Source: Propionibacteriaceae bacterium
Lineage (GTDB): Bacteria; Actinomycetota; Actinomycetes; Propionibacteriales; Propionibacteriaceae
Length of the DNA: 6,141 nt
Assembly (NCBI GenBank): GCA_030450535.1
Contig: JAKDIK010000170.1
Coordinates: 1-6,141, forward strand
Direction of reading: 5' to 3'
Positions 1 to 5,917 of this stretch are shown piece by piece (the first letter of the stretch is position 1; the number at the start of each line of letters is the position of its first letter). Below the pieces are notes generated by a model. It saw nothing but the letters and a program-made list of their open reading frames with translations, was not told where the DNA came from and searched no databases. The translations under genes were made by a program, and so were the position numbers.

Positions 1-631
1 GGCAGTGCTCGCAGATGCGCGGCAGGAAGAACATGAAGCTCTTCTCGTACTCGAAGCGGATCTGCTCGTTCGCCTCGGCCCGCAGCTTCTCGATGACGGG
101 GTCGGACGCCCCCAGCTCGGCCGTGCCGCCGAGCGAGTCGTCCCAGTTCGCCGACCAGGTGACCTGGGTGTCCTCGCCCGTGATGAGCGACTTCGGCCGG
201 GCGACCGGAAAGTCGTCGCCGAGGGGGGCGCGGGTGAGGTTGTCGTAGTCGTAGGTCCACGGCTCGTAATAGTCGTCGAGTTCGGGCTGGACGGGCGAGG
301 CGAAGATGCTCAGCAGCTTCGAGAACCGACCGCCGGCCTTGAGCTTGAGGCGTCCGGACGGCGTCCGCACCCAGCCGCCGCGCCAGCGCGCCTGATCCTC
401 GTAGCGCCGCGGGTAGCCGAGCCCCGGACGCGTCTCGACGTTGTTGAACCACACGTACTCGGTGCCGGCGCGGTTCGTCCACGCCTGCTTGCAGGTGACC
501 GAGCAGGTGTGACACCCGATGCACTTGTCGAGGTTCATCACCATGCCGACCTGCGCCATCACGCGCTTCGGGGCGCGGCTGGCTCCGGCACCGGTCGAAC
601 CGTTGCCTCCGGGAGAGGGGGTCGCGGCCAT
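1..631 (-). CDS. narH: Respiratory nitrate reductase beta subunit NarH, C-terminus cut by window edge
   Basis: NarH is the cytoplasmic electron-transfer subunit of the membrane-bound nitrate reductase; it carries iron-sulfur clusters that pass electrons from the cytochrome b subunit NarI to NarG. The 210 residues present include the first ferredoxin-type cluster motif, Cys37-x2-Cys40-x2-Cys43-x3-Cys47, in the context CIGCHTCSVTCKQAWTNR, followed by the NarH-typical EYVWFNNVETRPG and YYEPWTYDYDNL stretches. The fragment ends at RICEHC, where Cys207 and Cys210 open the second cluster set. A full NarH is about 490-550 residues, so over half is missing. The ATG at 631 shares one base with the narG stop (TGATG) and has a strong Shine-Dalgarno inside the end of narG, so the two are almost surely translationally coupled. 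The first 24 residues are a Gly/Ser/Ala/Pro-rich extension before VMAQVGMVMNLDKC, where many homologues begin; an internal start at codon 25 is a weaker alternative. The identification is very secure. Confidence 0.97.
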   Translation of the reverse strand, partial: MAATPSPGGNGSTGAGASRAPKRVMAQVGMVMNLDKCIGCHTCSVTCKQAWTNRAGTEYVWFNNVETRPGLGYPRRYEDQARWRGGWVRTPSGRLKLKAGGRFSKLLSIFASPVQPELDDYYEPWTYDYDNLTRAPLGDDFPVARPKSLITGEDTQVTWSANWDDSLGGTAELGASDPVIEKLRAEANEQIRFEYEKSFMFFLPRICEHC

Positions 632-3600
632 CAGTACTGCACCTCCTGGGAGCGACGGCGGACCGTCGAGACGATGTCGCGTTGCACGCCCGTCGGGCCG
701 AGGTAGTTGAACGCGTAGGACTGGTGGGCGTAGGCGCCGATGAGGTGCGTCGGCTTGAGCAGGATGCGGGTGACGGAGTTGTGGATGCCGCCGCGGCGTC
801 CGGTGGCCTCCGACTTCGGCACGTCGATCGTGCGTTCCTGCGCGTGCTGGACGTACGCCACGCCGTCCGGGATCTTGTGGCTGACCACCGCCCGGGCGAC
901 GAAGACGCCGTTGGCGTTGGTCAGCTCGATCCAGTCGTTGTCGGCCACCCCGATGGACGCCGCGTCGTTGACGCTCAGCCACGCCTGGGGGCCGCCACGG
1001 CCGAGGCTCAGCATGAAGAGGTTGTCCTGGTACTCGGAGTGGATCGACCACTTGTTGTGGACGGTCAGGTACCGCAGCACGATCTGCTTCTCGCCGTTGG
1101 GCCCCAGCTCGGGCTCGCCGTACGCCCTGCCCATGTGCAGCGGCGGGCGGAAGATCGGCAACTGCTCGCCGGCGTCGATCATCCAGTCGTGGTCGAGGAA
1201 GAAGTGCATCCGGCCGCTCAGGGTGTGCCAGGGCTTGAGGCGCTCGACGTTGATGGTGAAGGCGGCGTAGCGGCGTCCGCCGGTCTCCGAGCCGGACCAC
1301 TCCGGCGACGTGATGACCGGCTGTGGGGCGGCCTGGGTCTGGGCGAAGGTGATGATCTTCTCCTCCGAGCCCTCGGCGAGGTCGGCCAGCTTGCGGCCGG
1401 TCTTGGCTTCCAGGTCGCGGAACCCGTGGTTCGCGAGCTCGCCGTTCGTCGTGCCCGAGAAGGTGAGGATCGCCTCGGCCAGCCGCGCGTCGGTGTCGAT
1501 GGCCGGACGCCCCGCCGCCGGCCCACTCGGGTAGACGCCGTGCAGGCGTCCGAGCCGGTCGACGGCGCGCGTCACGTCGTAGGTGATGTTCTTCACCGTG
1601 AACCCGAGGCGGTCGGCCAGCGGACCGACGGTCAACAGCTTGTCGGCGATCGCGGTGTAGTCGCGCTCCACCACCTGCAGTGCCGGCGCGTTCTTGCCGG
1701 GCACGCACGGCAGGTTGGTGTCCTTCCAGTCGTAGACGTGGCCGCCCGGCTGGGAGATCTGCCCGGGGGTGTCGTGCTGCATCGGGACGGCGACCAGGTC
1801 GGACCGGGTGCCGAGGTGCTTCTTCGCCAGCGTCGAGATGGCCTGGGCCAGCGCCGAGAAGATGTCGAAGTCGGTCCGGGTCTCCCACGGCGGGTCGATG
1901 GCCGGGCTGAACGCGTGCACGAACGGGTGCATGTCGGTGGAGGAGATGTCGTGCTTCTCATACCAGGTGGCCGCGGGGAACACGATGTCGGAGAGCAGGG
2001 TCGTCGACGTCATGCGGAAGTCGGCCGACAACATCAGGTCCAGCTTGCCGACGGCCTCCTCGTCCTCACGCCACCGGACGTGGGTCGGGCGGGTCTCGGC
2101 GCCGTGTTCGTTCGGCATGAGGTTGTGGTGCGTGCCGAGCAGGTACTTGAGGAAGTACTCGTTGCCCTTCGCCGAGGAGCCCATGATGTTGGAGCGCCAC
2201 ACGATCATCGTGCGGGGCCAGTTCTCGGGGGCGTCCACGTCCTCGATGCTCGAGCGCAGGGCACCCGACTTCAGCTGCGCGGCCACGTACTCGCCGACCG
2301 AGGACGCCTCGCCGGCGTCCACCGCCGCCTGCGCCTCGTCGGCCAGGTCGAGGGGGTTGCGGTCGAACTGGGGGTAGAACGGCATCCAGCCCAGCCGGTG
2401 CGACAGGGCCATCGCGTCGGCGGTGTGGAGGCCGTCCAGCGAACCGGTCGACAGCGGCGACTTGAGCTGGTCGGCCGAGAAGCCATCGGTGCGCCACTGG
2501 TCGGTGTGCATGTACCAGTAGCCGGTGCCGATCATGGTGCGCGGCGGACGGCTCCAGTCGAGCGCGTTCGCCATGTTGAACCAGCCCGTCATGGGGCGGC
2601 ACTTCTCCTGGCCGACGTAGTGCGCCCAGCCGCCGCCGTTGCGGCCGACACAGCCGGTGAGGATGAGCAGGCTCATGATCGCGCGGTAGGTGACGTCGGC
2701 GTGGAACCAGTGGCAGATGCCGGCGCCGATGATGATCATCGTGCGGCCCTTGCTCTGTTCGGAGTTGGCCGCGAACTCGCGCGCGATGCGCAGGCACGCC
2801 TCGGCGGGGACGGCCGTGATGGCCTCCTGCCAGGCGGGGGTGTAGGGGTTCTCGGCGTCGTCGTAGCCGGACGGCCACTGGCCCGGCAGGCCGTCGCGTC
2901 CGACGCCGTACTGGGCGAGCATGAGGTCGAAGACCGTGGTGACGAGGTGGTCGCCGACGCGTCGGGCGGGCACGCCGCGGTGGATGATCGAGCCCTCCCC
3001 CCGGGCATCCTCGAAGCAGGGCAGGGCGATCTCGACACCCTCGGCGCCCGGGAGGTCGGCCAGGGAGAGCGCTGGCTGCAGGTCGCCGAGTTCGAGGTTC
3101 CACTGGCCGGCGCCGTCTGCGGCGTACCGGTAGCCCATCGAGCCGCGCGGCACCGCGGGGGCGTCGGTGGCGGCGTCCCACAGCACGGTCTTGAAGGCCT
3201 CGTGGTTGGGGCCGGTGCCCGCGGATCCCTGGCCGGCCGGCTCCTCGGCCAGCTCGTCCGCGGTCAGGAACTTGGACGCCGTGAGCCCGTGCCCCTCGGG
3301 ATGCTCGACGAGCTTCACCAGCATGGTGAGGTCGGTGTACTGCTTGACGTAGTCGGTGAAGAAATCGACACGGCGGTCGACGAAGTTCTCCTTGAGGATG
3401 ACGTGCCCCATCGCCATCGCCAGCGCGCCGTCGGTGCCGGCCTGGGCGGGCAGCCACTCGTCGGCGAACTTCACGTTGTCGGCGTAGTCCGGTGCGACGG
3501 TGACGACCTTGGTGCCGCGGTAGCGCACCTCGGCCATCCAGTGGGCGTCCGGCGTCCGGGTCACCGGCACGTTGGAACCCCACATCATGAGATAGGTGGC

Positions 3601-4371
3601 GTCCCACCAGTCGCCGGATTCCGGGACGTCCGTCTGGTCGCCGAACACCTGCGGGCTGGCCACGGGCAGGTCGGCGTACCAGTCGTAGAACGACGTCATG
3701 GCGCCGCCGATGAGGTGGTTGAAGCGGGTGCCGATCGCGTGGCTCACCATGCTCATGGCCGGGATCGGGCTGAAACTGACGCAGCGGTCGGGCCCGTAGT
3801 TCTTGATGGTGTTGACATAACTCGCCGCGGCGATCTCGATGGCCTCGGCCCAGGTCATGCGCACCAGCCCGCCCTTGCCGCGGGCCCGCTGGTAGCGGCG
3901 GCGCTTCTCGGGGTCGGTCGACACCTCGCGGAACGCCTCGACCGGATCGCCGAGGCGCTGCTTGGCCTCGCGGTACATCTCGAGCAGGACGCCGCGCCCG
4001 TACGGGTAGCGCACCCGGGTGGGGGAGTAGGTGTACCAGCTGAACGCCGCGCCGCGCGGGCAGCCGCGGGGCTCGTACTCGGGGCGGTCGGGACCGGTGG
4101 TCGGGTAGTCGGTCTGCTGCGCCTCCCACGTGATGACGCCGTCCTTGACGTACACCTTCCACGAGCACGAGCCCGTGCAGTTCACGCCGTGGGTCGAGCG
4201 GACGACCTTGTCGTGGCTCCAGCGGTCGCGGTAGAAGACGTCGCCCGCCCGGCCGCCCTCGCGGAACACCGCCCGGCCGTCGTCGGTCTCGTCCCACTTC
4301 GTGAAGAAGCGGCCCAGACGCAACAGGGCGTCCGAGGCGGGGCCGTCAATCCGGGGTTGCGTCGACGTCAT
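631..4371 (-). CDS. narG: Respiratory nitrate reductase alpha (catalytic) subunit NarG, complete
   Basis: NarG reduces nitrate to nitrite at a Mo-bisMGD cofactor on the cytoplasmic face of the membrane, using quinol electrons delivered through NarI and NarH. The 1246 residues match the usual length of about 1220-1250. Visible motifs: the FS0 4Fe-4S ligands His61-x3-Cys65-x3-Cys69 (STHGVNCTGSCSW) and Cys104 (EPRGCPRGA); the SFYDWYADLP segment whose Asp234 corresponds by position to the molybdenum-ligand aspartate of E. coli NarG (Asp222); TDVPES and WGSNVPVTRTPDAH; GRNGGGWAHYVGQEK; and a C-terminal dinucleotide-binding domain (roughly residues 1080-1200) with WLSVNDAASIGV. No twin-arginine signal is seen, consistent with a cytoplasmic NarG. 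The ATG at 4371 is chosen because the following MTSTQ...LLRLGRFF fits actinobacterial NarG N-termini. An in-frame GTG at 4398 would add nine residues (MPKHVSIAP) and would be encoded across a perfect palindrome. Neither start has a Shine-Dalgarno. No frameshift or missing key residue is seen. Confidence 0.98.
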   Translation of the reverse strand: MTSTQPRIDGPASDALLRLGRFFTKWDETDDGRAVFREGGRAGDVFYRDRWSHDKVVRSTHGVNCTGSCSWKVYVKDGVITWEAQQTDYPTTGPDRPEYEPRGCPRGAAFSWYTYSPTRVRYPYGRGVLLEMYREAKQRLGDPVEAFREVSTDPEKRRRYQRARGKGGLVRMTWAEAIEIAAASYVNTIKNYGPDRCVSFSPIPAMSMVSHAIGTRFNHLIGGAMTSFYDWYADLPVASPQVFGDQTDVPESGDWWDATYLMMWGSNVPVTRTPDAHWMAEVRYRGTKVVTVAPDYADNVKFADEWLPAQAGTDGALAMAMGHVILKENFVDRRVDFFTDYVKQYTDLTMLVKLVEHPEGHGLTASKFLTADELAEEPAGQGSAGTGPNHEAFKTVLWDAATDAPAVPRGSMGYRYAADGAGQWNLELGDLQPALSLADLPGAEGVEIALPCFEDARGEGSIIHRGVPARRVGDHLVTTVFDLMLAQYGVGRDGLPGQWPSGYDDAENPYTPAWQEAITAVPAEACLRIAREFAANSEQSKGRTMIIIGAGICHWFHADVTYRAIMSLLILTGCVGRNGGGWAHYVGQEKCRPMTGWFNMANALDWSRPPRTMIGTGYWYMHTDQWRTDGFSADQLKSPLSTGSLDGLHTADAMALSHRLGWMPFYPQFDRNPLDLADEAQAAVDAGEASSVGEYVAAQLKSGALRSSIEDVDAPENWPRTMIVWRSNIMGSSAKGNEYFLKYLLGTHHNLMPNEHGAETRPTHVRWREDEEAVGKLDLMLSADFRMTSTTLLSDIVFPAATWYEKHDISSTDMHPFVHAFSPAIDPPWETRTDFDIFSALAQAISTLAKKHLGTRSDLVAVPMQHDTPGQISQPGGHVYDWKDTNLPCVPGKNAPALQVVERDYTAIADKLLTVGPLADRLGFTVKNITYDVTRAVDRLGRLHGVYPSGPAAGRPAIDTDARLAEAILTFSGTTNGELANHGFRDLEAKTGRKLADLAEGSEEKIITFAQTQAAPQPVITSPEWSGSETGGRRYAAFTINVERLKPWHTLSGRMHFFLDHDWMIDAGEQLPIFRPPLHMGRAYGEPELGPNGEKQIVLRYLTVHNKWSIHSEYQDNLFMLSLGRGGPQAWLSVNDAASIGVADNDWIELTNANGVFVARAVVSHKIPDGVAYVQHAQERTIDVPKSEATGRRGGIHNSVTRILLKPTHLIGAYAHQSYAFNYLGPTGVQRDIVSTVRRRSQEVQY
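642..647 (-). promoter_or_regulatory. Ribosome binding site of narH inside the narG C-terminus
   Basis: The minus strand reads AGGAGG here, extended to AGGAGGTG, with a 10-base spacer to the narH ATG at 631. It lies inside the last narG codons (SQEVQY-stop). It supports the upstream ATG as the narH start rather than Met25, and means narH needs no leader of its own. Confidence 0.8.
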
Positions 4372-4380
4372 GGGGGCTAT

Positions 4381-4394
4381 CGAAACATGTTTCG
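4381..4394. promoter_or_regulatory. Perfect 14-base palindrome before narG, possible operator
   Basis: CGAAACATGTTTCG is identical to its reverse complement over all 14 bases and stands 9 bases before the narG ATG at 4371. Its A/T-rich core contrasts with the GC-rich surroundings. It could be an operator for a dimeric regulator of nitrate respiration. As RNA it would form only a 5-bp stem with a CATG loop. It resembles the actinobacterial LexA box (TCGAAC-N4-GTTCGA) but has A instead of C at the fifth CGAAC position in both half-sites, so a LexA assignment is doubtful. It does not fit the FNR consensus TTGAT-N4-ATCAA. The symmetry is directly seen; the regulatory role is inferred. Confidence 0.45.
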
Positions 4395-4402
4395 GCACCC
4401 GC

Positions 4403-4447
4403 GGCCAGTCGCGAGCACAAAGTCGGTCGTGGGAATCGCGGCTGGCC
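4403..4447. repeat. 12-base imperfect inverted repeat between moaD and narG (hairpin)
   Basis: The arms are 4403-4414 (GGCCAGTCGCGA) and 4436-4447 (TCGCGGCTGGCC), pairing at 11 of 12 positions across a 21-base loop. In the moaD-to-narG transcript the single mismatch is C opposite A; the opposite strand would have a G-U wobble there. The right arm lies 12 bases after the moaD stop. There is no U-run downstream on the minus strand, so it is not a classical intrinsic terminator, though actinobacterial terminators often lack one. It could end or weaken moaAD transcription ahead of narG, stabilise the moaAD message, or be a paired protein site. Confidence 0.5.
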
Positions 4448-4459
4448 CTCGCCTCCCGC

Positions 4460-4702
4460 TCAGCCGCCGGCGAAGGGGGGCAGGACGTCGACGCGGGCGT
4501 CCGCCGGAATCAACTCATCGCCGGCGACCGGACGCCCCTCGACGAGCAGGCTGCACGCGCCCAGCACGCCCGCCAGCTCGGGGTTGTCGCTGCCGAGCAG
4601 GCCCAGCAGCCCGTCGGCGGTGAGGACACCCCCGGGGTCGACGTCGGTGGTGTCCCGGCCCGCGGCGTCCGCCGCCCCGGCGTAGTAGTTGACTGTGATC
4701 AT
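4460..4702 (-). CDS. moaD: Molybdopterin synthase sulfur-carrier subunit MoaD
   Basis: MoaD is a small ubiquitin-like protein whose C-terminal glycine is adenylated, converted to a thiocarboxylate, and used by MoaE to add the dithiolene sulfurs to cyclic pyranopterin monophosphate. The 80-residue product has the family length, begins MITVNYYAGAADAAG (the usual first beta strand and start of the helix), and ends VLPPFAGG with the required terminal Gly-Gly. The segment CSLLVEGRPV fits the middle beta-hairpin. Two starts are possible: ATG at 4708, which overlaps the moaA stop as ATGA, and ATG at 4702. I chose 4702 because the GGAGG at 4709-4713 abuts 4708 directly but is an ideal 6 bases from 4702; the longer form would add only Met-Thr. 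The gene follows moaA with a 2-base gap and must be co-transcribed with it. Its MoaE partner is not in the window. A ThiS-like carrier is the main alternative, made unlikely by the moaA neighbour. Confidence 0.92.
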   Translation of the reverse strand: MITVNYYAGAADAAGRDTTDVDPGGVLTADGLLGLLGSDNPELAGVLGACSLLVEGRPVAGDELIPADARVDVLPPFAGG

Positions 4703-4704
4703 CG

Positions 4705-5739
4705 TCATCCTCCGATGGCGCTCATGCCCCGCTGGGGCTGGGTGAAGCCGGGACGGTCGATGCCGTGCCCGGCGGCCTTGGTGAGGTGCGCGCCCTGCCA
4801 GATGGCGGCGAGCTCCTCGTCGCTGGCACCCGCCCGCAGCGGCGTGCGCAGGTCGGTCTCCGAGCGGGCGAACAGACAGTTGCGGATCTGCCCGTCCGCG
4901 GTGACGCGGGTGCGGTCGCAGGCGGCGCAGAAGGGCCGGGTGACGGACGCGATGACGCCGATGCGGCCCGCGGGCAGGTCGTCGGACGCCGCCACCAGCC
5001 ACTCCTCGGCCGGCGCGGCGCCGCGCCCTTCGGCGGGGGTGAGCGTGAAGCGGGCACCAAGGGCGGAGAGGATCTCGGCGGCGGGGACCATCGTGGTGCG
5101 ATCCCAGGCGTGCTCGGGGCCCAGCGGCATGTGCTCGATGAACCGCAGCCGGTGGCCGCGCTCCAGGCAGAACTCGGCGAGCGGCACGATGTCAGCCTCG
5201 TTGACACCGCGCATCGCGACCGCGTTGATCTTGATGGGCTGCAGCCCGGCGGCCTCGGCGGCGACGAGCCCGGCCATCACGTCCGGCAGCCGGTCGCGCC
5301 GGGCGATGGCGGCGTAGCGGTCGCGGTCGAGTGAGTCGAGCGAGACGTTGACGCGCCGCAGCCCCGCGGCGGCGAGGGCGTCCGCACGCTTGTCCAGCCC
5401 AATGCCGTTGGTGGTCAGCGACAGCTCGGGGGCCTCGCCCTCGGGCGTCCGCAGCTCGGAGGCCGCGGCGACGATCGATTCCAGCCCGCGGCGCAGCAGG
5501 GGTTCGCCGCCGGTGAAGCGGATGGTGTCGACGCCGAGCAACTCCACCGCGACCCGCAGCAGGCGGACGACCTCGGCGTCGGACAGCGTCTCGTCGGTGG
5601 GCAGCCAGGCGAGCCCCTCGGGGGGCATGCAGTAGCTGCAGCGCAGGTTGCAGCGGTCGGTGAGCGACATGCGCAGGTCGCGGGCGACGCGGCCGTACGC
5701 GTCGCCCAGAAGGCGCACGTGGGCGCGCACATCCGTCAT
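4705..5739 (-). CDS. moaA: GTP 3',8-cyclase MoaA (radical SAM)
   Basis: MoaA catalyses the first step of molybdenum-cofactor synthesis: a radical SAM reaction that converts GTP to 3',8-cyclo-7,8-dihydro-GTP, which MoaC turns into cyclic pyranopterin monophosphate. The 344-residue protein has both cluster motifs: Cys30-x3-Cys34-x2-Cys37 (TDRCNLRCSYCMPPEG), the SAM-cleaving 4Fe-4S cluster, and Cys271-x2-Cys274-x13-Cys288 near the C-terminus, which holds the GTP-binding cluster. The TGGEP motif at residues 76-80 contacts SAM, and LTTNGIGL and RRVNVSLDSLD are typical barrel strands. It ends SAIGG; the conserved C-terminal Gly-Gly is needed for activity in this family. The ATG at 5739 is preferred over upstream in-frame codons (open to 5799) because it is preceded by GGGGAGG at a 6-base spacing and begins at a normal family position. 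It is the first gene of the minus-strand run moaA-moaD-narG-narH and is divergent from moeA. Length and motifs are ordinary, with no sign of damage. Confidence 0.97.
   Translation of the reverse strand: MTDVRAHVRLLGDAYGRVARDLRMSLTDRCNLRCSYCMPPEGLAWLPTDETLSDAEVVRLLRVAVELLGVDTIRFTGGEPLLRRGLESIVAAASELRTPEGEAPELSLTTNGIGLDKRADALAAAGLRRVNVSLDSLDRDRYAAIARRDRLPDVMAGLVAAEAAGLQPIKINAVAMRGVNEADIVPLAEFCLERGHRLRFIEHMPLGPEHAWDRTTMVPAAEILSALGARFTLTPAEGRGAAPAEEWLVAASDDLPAGRIGVIASVTRPFCAACDRTRVTADGQIRNCLFARSETDLRTPLRAGASDEELAAIWQGAHLTKAAGHGIDRPGFTQPQRGMSAIGG
4709..4713 (-). promoter_or_regulatory. Ribosome binding site deciding the moaD start
   Basis: GGAGG on the minus strand is encoded within the Ile-Gly-Gly end of moaA. 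It touches the ATG at 4708, leaving no spacer, but sits 6 bases from the ATG at 4702. This favours 4702 as the moaD start and indicates that moaD is translated by ribosomes finishing moaA or by local re-initiation. Confidence 0.7.
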
Positions 5740-5745
5740 GGCCGA

Positions 5746-5750
5746 CCTCC
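5746..5750 (-). promoter_or_regulatory. Ribosome binding site deciding the moaA start
   Basis: GGAGG on the minus strand (within GAGGGGAGGT, 5754-5745) lies 6 bases before the ATG at 5739. No comparable site precedes the more upstream in-frame codons, so this fixes the moaA start. Confidence 0.75.
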
Positions 5751-5905
5751 CCTCACCGTGTGACGTCCACCGTAACCGGCGCAGGGACCGACGCACCACC
5801 GGTCGTTCGCCGCGACCTGCGATGTCGTCCCATCAGGCTTGGGGGAAGCGGGTCAGCGGTCCGGCGTCGGGCATGATGGGGGCCCGAACCCGAGGGAGCC
5901 CAGGC

Positions 5906-5912
5906 GAGGAGG
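5906..5912 (+). promoter_or_regulatory. Ribosome binding site deciding the moeA start
   Basis: GAGGAGG is 5 bases before the GTG at 5918. The next in-frame candidate, ATG at 5945 (MSVEEYAAELL), has no such site, so the GTG start is preferred although MSVEEY would also look natural for the family. Confidence 0.75.
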
Positions 5913-5917
5913 ACGAC

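Larger units (their letters stand above)
5740..5917. promoter_or_regulatory. Divergent moaA/moeA intergenic region
   Basis: This 178-base gap must carry the start signals for moaA leftward and moeA rightward. I see no strong -35/-10 pair. The best moaA candidate is TACGGT on the minus strand (5774-5769), matching only the loose actinobacterial TANNNT -10 pattern, which would give a leader of about 20 bases; no good -35 accompanies it. For moeA, CATGAT at 5872-5877 is a 4-of-6 match to TATAAT, also without a convincing -35. A short symmetrical TCAC-CGT-GTGA lies at 5753-5763. No riboswitch-like fold or coding sequence is apparent. Placing promoters here follows from gene orientation; the exact boxes are guesses. 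Confidence 0.4.

Noticed and set aside
2066..4297. A 743-codon open frame on the minus strand in another frame of narG
   Set aside because: It overlaps narG on the same strand, and its product is an Arg/Pro/Gly-rich string without motifs, a typical high-GC shadow frame.
4381..4394. Palindrome as a LexA (SOS) box
   Set aside because: It carries CGAAA/TTTCG instead of CGAAC/GTTCG half-sites and lies before a respiratory gene with no SOS link, so I kept it only as an unassigned operator candidate.
4403..4447. Inverted repeat as a standard rho-independent terminator
   Set aside because: There is no U-run after the stem in the moaD-to-narG direction and the 21-base loop is large, so a firm terminator call is not justified.
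682..4623. A 1313-codon open frame on the plus strand opposite narG and moaD
   Set aside because: It is antisense to a clear, complete NarG. Its product is a Val/Gly/Arg/Ala/Asp-rich string with no domain motif. Long stop-free antisense frames are expected opposite genes with strong G/C at third codon positions.
4301..5317. A 338-codon plus-strand frame across narG start, moaD and moaA
   Set aside because: It spans three well-identified genes and their gaps on the opposite strand, has biased low-information composition and no supporting start signal.
5786..5804. Short inverted repeat GACCG...CGGTC in the moaA-moeA gap
   Set aside because: A five-base stem with a nine-base loop is expected by chance in DNA this rich in G and C.
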